From the NCBI GenBank assembly GCA_013400975.1, contig WBMZ01010920.1, positions 434,001 through 498,000 of the forward strand: DNA of 64,000 nucleotides, read 5' to 3'. Of the stretch, positions 27,549 through 38,769 are shown in pieces. The first letter of the stretch is position 1; each line of letters starts with the position of its first letter. Made by a program: the position numbers and the translations under genes. The DNA is from Atrichornis clamosus (lineage: Eukaryota; Chordata; Aves; Passeriformes; Menuridae). The notes under the pieces are model-generated. The model did not search any database, was not told the origin of the DNA, and saw nothing but the letters and a program-made list of their open reading frames with translations.

Positions 27549-27800
27549 TGACAGGGAAAAACCTTTATATAAGACACATACTACAAATTGAAATTAGAAC
27601 ATTTCTTCCCCTGTTAATTTTAGGCCAAATATGTGAATTAATTTTCAATTCTTCAGGTCAAAACAGGACTTCTCCAGTACTTCCTCAAAATGTGTCTGCT
27701 TTTTTTCTAGTCATGTACTTTGGTAAAATGAAATACCCTCCCTTGTCTCTTGAACCTCACTGTGATCACATGCCTTCCCTTCCTTGTCTTGCTTGAGCAT

Positions 27801-27870
27801 GTGTGTTGGACAAGACAACCTCCAGAGGCCTCTTCCAATCTCACCCATTCTGTGATTCTTTGATTCTGTG
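27801..27870 (+). mobile_element. CR1 3' terminus, short 5'-truncated copy
   Basis: The last 70 bases of a CR1 element: a TTGGACAAGACAACCT block, then CTCTTCCAATCTCACCCATT, then the short terminal repeats ATTCTGTG, ATTCTTTG and ATTCTGTG. CR1 copies are usually 5'-truncated and end in such octamer repeats rather than poly(A). Confidence 0.85.
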
Positions 27871-28109
27871 AAATGGTTTGAGTGCCATGGTAGTAACACT
27901 TCTTGTACTGCAGCTCTAGATAGGGCAGACCTGGAAGCCTGTGTTAAAGTACAGGCATTTATGAAGAGTTTTTGGAACTTCATAACACATACTGTTCATA
28001 ATTCTTCTCAATGCATTGAAATGCTCTTAATTGCAAAAATAAGAGGAACCTTACGAGGAAACTACAGAAAAAGGTGTGTAAAAAAAAAAAAATCTTCTGA
28101 ATACATGCC

Positions 28110-28560
28110 CCTGCCAAGGAAATTCTGCTGCTACTGCTACGAGAACACTGAGGGCACTAACAGGACTTAAAGGCCCTGGCCATCCTCACTGGAGTCTCTT
28201 GCCCATGGGATCACGACCCCCATTTCAGCGTAGGCCTTGGCAGACCTGTCTTGAGTCATGCTCTAGTTATCTTCATCTCTGGTCCTGCACACTGCTGCAC
28301 TAGTGGACTTACTGGGTGCATCCTGGCTCCAATTGCCTCTGACAACATGGTCACAGGGCAGCCAACACAACATATTGCCACGCCAGCCTTCCTTTGCTGC
28401 TGTGGGACTGTGTCCCATCCGTGGGGCTACAGCCCATGCCTGGGTCACTCTTGTGTCCCGGCTCTCCCTCAGTCACGTGGAAGTTCTGCTTCTCTGCTCC
28501 TGGATAGCTGGAGAGTCGGTATGACTTCTCTACTTTCCCTGATACTGTGAACACTCTCAC
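28110..28560. other. GC-richer unclassified block, possible LTR-type repeat
   Basis: Around 450 bases with markedly higher G+C than the flanks. Open frames of 61 to 100 codons lie on both strands with no recognisable protein. The texture (CTGCTG, CACTGGAG and CCCATGGG motifs, scattered CpG) resembles decayed endogenous retroviral LTR sequence, but I cannot identify termini, a TATA box or a poly(A) signal. It could equally be unique sequence. Confidence 0.3.
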
Positions 28561-28888
28561 TCTCTCAAGATGGATTTTTTTCTCTAAACCTTTCTGTACT
28601 TTGGATTTTTAACTAGTTTCCCCTTTAGGGAATAGCTCATTTCTAAGCTATTGCCATGTCTGATTGACACCCAAGCCAAGCCCTCATGAAATTGAGAGTA
28701 CTATCTTGCATTCAGAGTAAATTCTCTCTTAACATGATATCCTTTAAAGAGCTTTTGATCTCTTACTGCAGAGTTCTAAAATCTTGCTGTTGACTTCTCC
28801 TTTTGCCCAGAATTAAAAGTATAGCTGAAATGTTAAACAATTTTTTCCCATTAGAAATGAGCAGAATAGTAAAAGGCATAAAGATGTT

Positions 28889-29090
28889 GCATGCATATTA
28901 CATAAAAAATAAATTATACATGATAATGTATATGTATATCATTATATATGATATGCATGCATATTACATAAAAAATAAATTATACATGATAATGTATATG
29001 TATATCATTATATATGATATGCATGCATATTACATAAAAAATAAATTATACATGATAATGTATATGTATATCATTATACATGATAATGTA
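28889..29090 (+). repeat. 66-bp tandem repeat, about three copies
   Basis: Units begin GCATGCATATTACATAAA at 28889, 28955 and 29021. The first two are nearly identical; the third diverges in its last 20 bases. Each unit is over 80 percent A+T and contains an imperfect palindrome built from TATACATGATAATGTATA and TATATCATTATATATGAT. Because 66 is a multiple of three, one frame stays open across all copies and gives a 122-codon frame (28803-29171) with a 22-residue repeat rich in Y, M, I and K. This is a consequence of the repeat and not evidence of a gene. Confidence 0.95.
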
Positions 29091-29304
29091 CATGTAATCC
29101 ATGCATGTCACTTCTTGACATGCAAAAATCTAAGGGGAAAGCAAGTACTTGTAAGAAATTCCAGATTCTGAGTCTGCAAAGAAAGTGCAGTGTGAAGCAT
29201 GTGAAGCCTGCCCAGCTTTTTTTACGTATTTGGTTTTCAATGAGAATAATAGTAACAAAATAAAAACAAACATAGTCATTGCTTATAACGGAATTTTTTT
29301 CTCC

Positions 29305-29320
29305 TTTTTTTTTTTTTTTT
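29305..29320 (+). repeat. Poly(T) tract, 16 T
   Basis: An uninterrupted T run. It could be a minus-strand poly(A) tail, but no retroposed body is recognisable on either side. Confidence 0.85.
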
Positions 29321-32300
29321 AATTTCTGCCTTTTCAAAGTATGTGTTCTAAGTCCAAATCTAACTTTCAGAACTAGTGAGCAAGAAACATGAAATTATGA
29401 AAAGACAAGATTTCAAGAAGATTGCATCCCATAACTGTTTCTAGACAATACCAATATAGTGAACTATACCTAAACTAGGTGTATTTTAGAACGGTGGGAA
29501 CATGAGCTATCCATTAATCAAAATGTATTCATGCAGAAATCTACAAATGAAGACCGATTGTGATATAAATATTCACAGCCAGTAATACTTATTCCCCTCT
29601 GAGTAATTAATTTTCTGTTTTCCAAGTCAGAACACTAATCCTTTTCTATCTTAGCTTGATGTCTTGAACACATGTCATAAGACCACTGGATTCCCCACAA
29701 GCTTCATAGAGACCACTTGCTTTCTTCCTAATTCTTAACTATTTAATCTGGAATGCTTCTATTTTCATGCTCTGATGAAAAGACTGTAAAAAAAAAAGTC
29801 AAGAAATTGTCAATAATAAAAGAGATATGGTTAGAGGAGAACTGGACCTTGCCAAATATATAGCAACAGGATGTCTAATATTTTAATAGTAGAAACTGTT
29901 GGTTTTCCAATGGTTTGATGGTGCTTGGGCTGCTCAGAAGAACAATTGTATTATCTTGTTCTTTAACTGATCAATAGGTTACTTATAACAAAAAAATTCT
30001 ATTATCAACTTCTCATAAAGTGCTTCTGACCATACAAGATGCTACCTATGAAAGTAACTGTGTTCTTTGCATATGTTAACAAATGACATTAGCAGTGAAA
30101 AAAAGCAGTTTGATATTAATTATCAACAATTGCTACAATGTTGCTTCCTTGCTGCAGTTGCCAGCAGAACGAGAGCAGTGGAGCAGAATTCAATTCCCCA
30201 GCATCATATGAAAAAGCAAGTCTTTCCTGTACTTCTAGATTCTAATCCAATAATTACCTCTGCAAGGAACTACATCCATCAATTACATCCATTATATTGC
30301 ACGTGCCTTGGCAGTGCTGGTGGCTTATAACCACTGTAATTCTCTTGCAGAACTCAACCCACAGTGAGCTCAGACCGTGCATCATTTTATTCACCTTGGA
30401 ACTCTAAGGCTATCCTTGGTCATCCAATGACATCTGTGTATTACATCTACTTTTTTCACACATCTCAAAGCACAGGTTAAGCCTGTCCTGACAGATTGCT
30501 TGAAAAGGTGTGCAGAACTGAGTAATTGCAAAATTATCTCCTACCAGAGCCAAGAGGAGCTTTTTACTTCTTAAAAGGAACCTTTCTTTAAATTAAAATG
30601 TAGAAACAAAAATTGCTAGGATAATAACCACAGAATTTTGGAAACCATACCCTTCATGGATAATGCAAGAGTAATTTTTTTATAAACAGTGAATCTTCTT
30701 CTTATTTTCTACCTCTTTTATTTCTTGTAATATAGTAAGAAAATTTAAATGAATAGAGGTGAATAAATAAATGGTTGTAATGTGATTATGAGGCATCTAA
30801 ATGCAGGGCAGTACATGAATGGATTTAACACCTTCTAGTATGCGTTTTCATCAAAACTCCTCTTTATCTAGGAATAGAAAAATAAGATGTATTGCTATCT
30901 ACACTGACTACTATATTGAACTGATTATTAAAGTTGATGTACTATTACTGTTCTTTTAAACTATCAGTGAATGGTTCGATACGGTATTTTTCCATGCTCT
31001 AGAGACCAATTTTAGATGCTAATACTGCTGGATTATAATTATCATGCCAATACTCAAAACCCTAAAACAGAGTTTCAGGATTGTCATGGAGAGTAGGTGC
31101 ATAATTTAGCTAAATAGTTTTTCTCTTTATTATTAAGATATTTAATGGTTTGAACAACATGTGACACCAATTTTAATACCACAGAAGTTCTGGTTTAATG
31201 TCTGCAACAAAGCTAGATTGTTTGTGATACTCCTGTCAAGAGGGCACTGAGAACATTACCATAAGTTGTGCCTTAAGATGGGCGAAGGTCCTTGCTCTGA
31301 ATGCTGCTCAGCCACTCATCAGCCCCTTTAAAATTCCAGTGTCAGAAACTCAACAAGCACAGAACAGTCTAGTTCCCTAGCATCAAAAGAGGATTGAATT
31401 TACAATGTTCTATAACTAGAACTGCACCAAGTGCATTAAAACCATTTGATGTTATTTATAAATGAGCCTTTGTATTCTCTGTTTTCTTCATGTGTTTTTT
31501 TGGTTGCGGGTTTGTTGTGTTTTTTTGGTAATTGAATTTCATTACTCTGTCTTTAACATGCACTTTTTCTGGTACGTTATTCTGTCTCCTCTGTTTGGTC
31601 TTTGCTTGATTTGCTTGCACTTTTGAGATTAAACAACAGGAGCAGTTATGCAATACAGATGACACAAGCATAGAAACAACACAAATGAATAAACACAGGG
31701 AACAAAGAAATCTTTTAACAGATGCTTTAATTTGCACCACATTAATTAGGGACAGAGATCTAAAAGTTAATTAAAGATGTTAATTGGTGAAACTAAGAGT
31801 TTTAATTAAGCTGTCTTTCCTGGGTGTCCTACTTAAGAAATTTTACTGAAATAGTTTTTACTACTATATGTGTAAAGATGTATTGTAACAAGCACAACAC
31901 TTGAAACCAAATATTAGTGAACTGCAAAAATAAGCATTATGTAACCTTAATTTTATAGCTTTGAAATTTATAAGCACTATAGACAAGTATGACAATCTAT
32001 GTATTCAACCCAGTAATATACAATTCTGAACAGTTACTATGAAAACTGTGTTATGGTGTTCTCAGCAGTTAAACAAAAGAATATCTGTGTTCCACTATAA
32101 AACAAAAAGGCTAAATTCTATAATGGCCTGTATCCTATCAAATGGTGATGAAAAAAGAACATCAATTAATAACATGGTGTCTGTCTTTGATGCCTCTACT
32201 TTACTTTTCTTAGTCCAGAGCATAAGCTGTTCCTTTTATAGAAGGTTTTACCACAAGGTAGACAAATATTTCCACACTTTTTTTTTTTAATTTGGAGTCA

Positions 32301-32858
32301 TCTTTAATATTATATTGCTCATTCCCTTTTTTAATTGTAGCTCTCAGCTTATTAGCAGCTGTTATTAACAACTTGTAGAATGTGACAAAAGCACGTATAA
32401 AGACTGATTTTCCCTCTTTTACTTTAATTCTTTACCAAATGATGTCTAGTATCAATATAAATTTTTGGATCAAGTCCATAAGGTGTTAAATAACCTGAGT
32501 GGTAGCATGCAGCTTCTCTAAAGAAGAATATCTCTGTAAGAAGTTAATAATAAAACTAAGCAATCAGAACCATAGGAATCTTAAGCCAGCCTAATGATCA
32601 CGTTATTTAATTTAAAAAAATATCTTGTATAAAAAGTTGTGCTCTATTTCATTGAAATGCTGTGAGGTTGCAAAGTTTACCAGGCATCTTAATTAATGGA
32701 CCTTCAAACAAGCCCCTTAGTCTGAATATCTTTGAAATTTGTAAAAATGCAGATTTCAGAAGCTGTTTGGATCCTAACAGTCCAGCTGTGCTGCTTAAAA
32801 TGCTGAATTATTTATCTAAGGATCTCTCCTTTTTAAGAGTGCAAAAAATGCAGAGATA

Positions 32859-33458
32859 TATCCTAGTTTTGGTGAGGACAGAGTTAATTTTCTTGCAGTT
32901 GCCTTGATGGGGGTGGAGCCTGCAGCCCTGTGGCTGTGCTTAGTGTGTTATTCTATATCACCCATATCATCTCCGGGAGGTGTGGCTTCGAGTGGAAATG
33001 TAAAAGGAATGTGCAGAGGAACCATGGCAATTTTTGTTCCTTTTTCCGGGGAAGAAAGGCGGTGAGAAGAGTGGTGGGGTGGTGTGTTGTGGAAAGGCCA
33101 GCTTGGGAGGGTTTATCCATTGTTTTCATTTTCTCAGGCTCAGGGGGAAAACACCAGCTGCAGTAGTGTCTGCCATTTCCTCCTTTGTCTTGGGAAGTCC
33201 TGTGTCACTGGCCATGGTAACATCAGTTGGACTTCCACAAGTATTTTTTTCTTTTTTTATGTAATCATCTCCTTCTGTACACCGTTGTTATTAGTATTGT
33301 TGCTGTTACTGCTTGTTTTCCTCATCTTTTTGCTCTTTTTTCCAGTGAGTTTTTATCTCAGTTATCTCCGCCTTTTGGTCTCTTTTTCACCAGATGGGGA
33401 GAGGGGAAAGGAAGTGGCTGCTTGGAGCTTAATTTCCAGCTGGTTTTAAAAAACAACA
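32859..33458 (+). mobile_element. Solo LTR, diverged relative of the LTR at 9985, with 4-bp target duplication
   Basis: A 600-bp LTR starting TATCCTAGTTTTGGTGAGG, where the canonical TG terminus has mutated to TA, and ending CCAGCTGGTTTTAAAAAACA plus ACA. The 5' segment through GAGTTAATTTTCTT aligns with the start of the 9985 element, and the 3' end shares the GGTTxxAACxACA form. The middle (GTTGTTATTAGTATTGTTGC near 33286, then a T/C-rich run and GTTTTTATCTCAGTTATC near 33350) fits the R/U5 part of the family. The tetramer GATA occurs immediately before (32855-32858) and immediately after (33459-33462), a clean 4-bp target-site duplication. No internal retroviral sequence adjoins it. Open frames of 76 to 121 codons within it are incidental. 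Confidence 0.88.
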
Positions 33459-34431
33459 GATATTTATTACTTCTTTAGCCACCTTTTACTGGTGTGTGTG
33501 CAATGTTTCTCAAAAGCTTGCCTTGCCATCTGCCCTGGAGCCAGGGAACACTATCAAGTGTAATTCTTACAGGATCAACTATGATGACATATTACCCATG
33601 ACTGCCCTTATGGAAAATTTGAAGTTCCCTAAGTAAATCAGACTTACAGAAGGTTATACACTCACCCTGGTAATCCTCTTTTGGCCAAACAGAATTCCTT
33701 CACATAATCCACTTCTGATGTAATTGTGCAAGCAATGAATGAAATGCAGGTTTTCAAGAGTCTAAAGAAAAATGCAGCTCTGAAGTTATGTAATTTTGCC
33801 TCAGAAAGTGACAATCCCTTAGTGTTAGGATGAGTATTATAATTTCCCTTTTCTTTACACTTTCTTTCTTCCTCAAAATCTTAACAAAATAACTCTTATA
33901 CTAACAAGATATCCATGAAGATCATTTGTTTCTGAGTAATTTATAGGGGGAGAATAACATTGATAGGTTGTTATTTCTTCATGGTGTAGGAACTAATTTG
34001 TTATTAGTACTATGCAGTGACAGATCCTGTTTAATTGGAGCATAAATGCAGGAATTTAAAGAACTAAAACATCACTAAGTGCCATCCTTATTCAAAGACA
34101 GTAATTTGCTTGGGTAATTGTTACAGTATATAAGCAATCATTCATTGAACGAAATGTTTTGGCCTAAGAACAATGTGATTTACAAATGTGCTTATAATAC
34201 AGTATTTAAATGAGAAAAGAAAAATTAAGCCAATAGGAGGCTAATTAAATTGAGACTATTAAGAAGAGGCTTCAAAATATACTCAGTAAGTATCTGAAAG
34301 AGAACATGAGGAGATTATATTAAGGGTATTTTTGTCCTTCTGCACAATTATCAAGTATCAGATTGTTAACTGATAGGACAACCCAGCCACGCTATTTTAT
34401 GAGTTCATACAATACACAGATCAGTTGCTGG
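33459..34431. other. Non-coding AT-rich stretch
   Basis: Nothing is recognised apart from the GATA target duplication at its left edge. The 34080-34260 part is AT-rich with several TAATT-type motifs and no repeat signature. Confidence 0.6.
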
Positions 34432-34652
34432 AATTACAGAATCGTAAGAACATAGCACAACATGGCTTGGAAGGGACCTCAAAGACCATCCAGATCCAAT
34501 CCCCCTGTCATGGGCAGGGACAACTTCCACTAGACCAGGTTGCTCAGAGCCCCATCCCACCTGGCCCTGAACATGTCCAGGGATGGAGCGTCCACAGCTT
34601 CTCTGGGCAAACAGTGCCAGTGTCTCACCATCCCCACAGTAAAGGAATTATC
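34432..34652 (-). mobile_element. CR1 3' end, minus strand, 5'-truncated
   Basis: Read on the minus strand, this is a well-preserved CR1 tail. On the plus strand it appears as a degenerate terminal repeat (ACAGAATCGTAAG), then CTTGGAAGGGACCTCAAAGA, ATCCAATCCCCCTGTCATGG, TTGCTCAGAGCCCCATCCCA, CTGGCCCTGAACATGTCCAG and GGATGGAGCGTCCACAGCTT, all hallmark CR1 blocks. The element stops near 34652, so about 220 bases of the 3' end are present. Confidence 0.95.
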
Positions 34653-34846
34653 TGTTGGCCAAATCAGAGATAATGTACCAGCAGACTTTGATCCCCAAAT
34701 TTTGCTCAAGAGCAACTGAAAGTGACACACCGCAAACAAACCAATTGCTCTCTGTTAGTCTGCTGCTTAACTTTTTAATATTCACTAGCAGAACCAAAAT
34801 GTTAGTCCAGCTTTCTGAAAGTGAATATAGAGAGTGTGCTAGTCTA

Positions 34847-34937
34847 TGGTTTTCTCCTACACTTTTTTCTTTTTTTTTCTCCCTTGAAATNGTGGTTTTC
34901 TCCTACACTTTTTTCCTTTTTTTTTCTCCCTTGAAAT
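34847..34937 (+). other. Single N flanked by a near-identical 44/45-bp direct repeat, probable contig join
   Basis: The base at 34891 is N, the only ambiguous base I noticed in the window. The 44 bases before it (34847-34890) and the 45 bases after it (34893-34937) are the same sequence, TGGTTTTCTCCTACAC then a T-run and CTCCCTTGAAAT, differing by one extra C in the homopolymer. This is the pattern left when two overlapping contig ends are placed side by side without being merged. It is most likely an assembly artefact, though a real short tandem duplication is not excluded. Confidence 0.85.
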
Positions 34938-37900
34938 AATTAATTAGCAAATCATACTTTCACAAAAGAACTCATATCCCCAGTGACTGGTCAGTATTTT
35001 GACTCTTGAATAATTAATCAACTGTGTGGACTGACTGTGAGTGTTTCAGATGTAGTTTCTCTTTTTGGTTTAGTCAATTTAAAAGTTTTGATGTTGTAGA
35101 TAAGTGATAAAAATGGCAAAGTGGATGGATGTTCTGCGTTCGTGTAATGGCCAAACACTAGACCTACCTCTTGTTCTAGTGAATTTAGGTGAGAACCACT
35201 GAGAATATAGTCTTACAGAAGCCTGAATTTATTCAATAATAAGAAAAAAAGAAATATTTACTTTATCAAATTAATGTATAAATGTAAAAAAAAAAAAAAT
35301 TTACTTTATCAAATTAATGAATAAATGTAAAAAAAAAAAAAATTTACTTTATCAAATTAATGAATAAATGTAAAAAAAAAAAAAATTTTCTTGCTATTCT
35401 CCTAAATGTCATTGAATATAAAAGTACTGGCAACTACAAGGGAAACCATTATTTTGTCTAAGGTTCACACTGGAAGTCATATTTTCCTATGGTTTCTTTC
35501 CTGGAGGGAAAAAAAAGAATAAAGAAGCCTGGAAGTTAGAGTTCTCACATAACTAAGATTAAATAACTGAATCAACACCATCTTATATAAAGAATACATA
35601 AATAAATAAAGCACTGCATCTTCCTTACAAAACATACAGAATCAGCAAAGGGCTCAAGTGAAGGAATATTTTTGCTTTGAAGTTCACATTTAATGTATAC
35701 ACTTTTCCAAATTTGTGTATCCCTACTGTATTTGACTATTTGATCTTGAAGAAAAAAATCCTAGTCATCGCATAGGTATTAGTCATGCCACAGAATGCTT
35801 CACCAGAAGTTGCCTGAGTACTACCTTGAGTAGTGCACTATTCTAAGATACATAAACTGAAATTAATTTTGATCTTCATAAACTGTCAACAAGAGTGCAG
35901 TTGTGTCCAGAGTATTCATTGCACAGTGACTTCAATGAAACAATATTTATCTCCAGCAAAAGCCAGTACTTTGTGACTTTGTGGCTTTGTGACTAACTGC
36001 TTGCTAGTTTTCATTGTCTACAGTGAAGTATCTTGTAGTAGATGGTTCAGAATCTATGTTAAGACTTCACGTCACAGTGCAACAGAGGTTGCAGATAACC
36101 AAGGTGTAGTCTTGAAGAAGGTGAATTAGACAAGACATTGGGTCAGGCTAACTTCACACATTTGCATCCACAGCTCCTGTGATCCTCTGTACATGTACAA
36201 AATGCCTAGACAAACCTAACTGTTGCAGTGTATTTGTTACTAACAATGAGTTTGGAACTCTAAAGTTCATTCTGCTCTGGCAGTTCATACCACCATTGTG
36301 TCAAACCTCAGCTAGTCGAGAGCAACTATTTATTGTCATTTCTGGAAAGTTCATTTTGTTATTTCATTTGAATTAATAGTCTTAACTTTCTGTTTTACAG
36401 AATTAAAAGCTGGTATGATATTAAAGGCTTCTCTTTTAAAGTTTAGAAGCAATAGTGATCTTTCACTTACTTCTAGAAGATATGAAGTTGTATGATCATA
36501 GGAGTTAATAAGATTTCTTCCTTATGTTTATGCATGTAAAAAAGGTTTTAGTGTATTTGTAACACAGGAGCACACATTGTTAAATGCATGGTTACTTTTA
36601 CCAATGAACTGAGGAAAGTTCTAGGAAATAAAAGTTGGTGACAATAGATAGTGTGCAAATATATACAAAAATGTGATGGACAATTTGATTTACCCAGATT
36701 GTGTAAGATGACCTCAAAAGGAATAGTTAATAAATGATACAGTATGAAGTGGAGATCCAGCACAATCAATTTTTAATCAAAACTGTGGCCTATATGCTTG
36801 TAATCAAAACCCTATTCATTGCTGAATAATTTTAATAGAGCTAAAATAAATGTAGTCATTAGGGAACATTTCAAATTTTCTTAAAATTGCTTCACTCAAA
36901 GGTAGTTAATTGAACTCATTCATAGGGATATTTTCAGATTTAGGCTTTGCTTTTAATCTGTCACTGTGAAATTTTTGTTAGTTATGTTTTTCTTCGTGTC
37001 CATTATCAATCCTCTCTATCACAAATAACCTTGTAATGCCTTTGAAGACTTTCTTACAATCTTCTGTATCAAACTAGAACATTGTGACTGTTTAACACTG
37101 TTAAATCCCACTTATTTTAATATTCAAATTTTGTTCACTGTTTGTTTTGGTTTGCATTTTTTTGGTTTTTTCGTGTTTTTTTATGAAAGACAGACAAGTC
37201 AATTTTTTCAGAATTTCCATCAAATGGTGCAGACAGTAAGTGGGCAAAAAGTCTACTTCTTTACTGTCTCACCAGGAACTGAGCTGGTATAAGTTACATC
37301 ACAGACAGAGTAGTAGATCTGAAGCCTAATCAACTATTGTTAGAAAGAAATTATATTCAAAACATGTAGCGTGGAAATGTTCACTTTCTATTTAATGTAC
37401 AAGAACACCTGTTAAAATATTGATGTGGAGTTTACACCAAACCTGAATTTTCTGATTGTTGGAATTTTCTATACTCTGATGATGTCAATACAGTAATTTT
37501 TTAGTCTAGAAAAGCATCAGATGTTACATTGGTCTCTCTGGTGCAACTGGAATTGATGCTTTCACCCATGAACTGCCTCAGTTAAGAGGCTGAAAATTCA
37601 AAGTGTCCCAGGAAAATAATCACACATTTCCCCAGGAAAACATGGAGCGAAACTTAACCATCTGGGCGGGACTGTACTAGGGATCTTACACTTTTAATTT
37701 TTCAGCTGTTGTTCATTTGTAGACAAACAAAGAAGTCTAATACTCAGGTCAGCCAAATGACACCATTCTAATAAAAAAAATATATTTACTGCTAAGTAAT
37801 GTTTTAAATCCATCTATCTAATGTAAGCAGTGTCAGCTTAGAAATCAGTTAATTAAGAAATAAAAGGACTTGAAATGCTCAGTTTCACTTAACCATAGAT

Positions 37901-38769
37901 CATAACTTATTTGTAAACACAGACAGTAATACTAGCAGGTATTACAGAATTTTCTTTGCTATGAAGTAGCCGCAAAATATTTTTGTGCATCTATTTTATG
38001 GCTCTCATGCAACAGAGTGAAAAAATATTTTATTAATACTATGTTGACTTAGAATTCCCCATAAAACCTTGAAATACAGTAACAGGTTTAGTAAAAGTGA
38101 AAAATGTAACTGCATAGATGAATCTTAATAAATCATGTTATATATTATATTTTGAGATGAGCTAAAAGTTTTCTGCGTGTTTTGTGACCCATTAAAGTAC
38201 ACTGAATTTTGTTGCCTCAGTAGTGTTATTTATAGTATATTTTTTACAAGGAAGTGTCATCTTCAAATTTTCTTGTTCATCAAGTTTACTTTGAAGATAT
38301 TTCCTCATAAAATAATGTCACACCCAGTCTAAAGATATTTTTTAATTTACTTCAGAAACATTTCCATTGACTGCATTATTACTTTACATTTTACACATTT
38401 TTCACTAGAAACTTTTCTTAAAAGAAGAATTTTAAGGACTTTTTTATCATGTTATTTCACTTCTTGATGATGAATTAAACTGAAGTTAGGGACTTCTGGC
38501 TAGGTATAAATTTGTATCATGGAGGTAGAGAACAATCAATATATTTACAGAAATGTATGTGTACAAAGTCCCAATTCTCTGACTAGTATTAAAAATCTAT
38601 TGTCGACTGAGTTCAGCAGAAAACTTGCTCAATAGAAATATAAGCAAAGATTGTAGTAGGTACAAAAAGTAAAGTGTGAAAATTAAGGCTATAGCTCATT
38701 ATGGAAAGATGGCTGGGGGTAAAATCATAGAAACTGAGAAGTTGTATTCACAACCTAACAGAAGTTATA
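34938..38769. other. Non-coding AT-rich stretch
   Basis: It contains the 43-bp tandem repeat listed separately and a T/G-rich run near 37138-37185. Open frames are under 75 codons. No transposon family or RNA gene is recognised. Confidence 0.6.
35255..35386 (+). repeat. 43-bp tandem repeat, three copies, with A-runs
   Basis: Units of TTTACTTTATCAAATTAATG followed by (A/T)ATAAATGT and a 13-14 A run. The CTTTATC landmark falls at 35261, 35304 and 35347, a constant 43-base period. Copies two and three are identical in the non-A part; copy one has one T for A difference (AATGTATA against AATGAATA). High identity implies a recent expansion, or a length-unstable locus prone to assembly error. Confidence 0.95.

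Larger units (their letters stand above)
28570..32858. other. Non-coding AT-rich stretch around a tandem repeat
   Basis: Apart from the 66-bp tandem repeat at 28889-29090 and a 16-T run at 29305-29320, I recognise nothing. A cluster of TTAATTA-type motifs at 31740-31815 could be homeodomain-type binding sites or just AT-rich chance sequence. Open frames other than the tandem-repeat one are under 100 codons. Confidence 0.6.

Noticed and set aside
27311..27577. 88-codon minus-strand frame that looks like a hydrophobic membrane protein
   Set aside because: The F/V/G/W/C-rich sequence is the translation of a T/G-rich low-complexity tract.
28803..29171. 122-codon plus-strand frame with a 22-residue repeat, resembling a repeat protein
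   Set aside because: It exists only because the 66-bp DNA tandem repeat has a period divisible by three. The composition is pure AT-rich DNA and there is no gene context.
9985..33458. A single provirus bounded by the LTRs at 9985 and 32859
   Set aside because: The spacing (over 22 kb) is too long, the LTRs differ strongly, each has its own flanks, and no retroviral coding sequence lies between them.
35255..35386. Regular repeats that might suggest a CRISPR-like array
   Set aside because: The units are contiguous with no unique spacers, and the window is vertebrate nuclear DNA.
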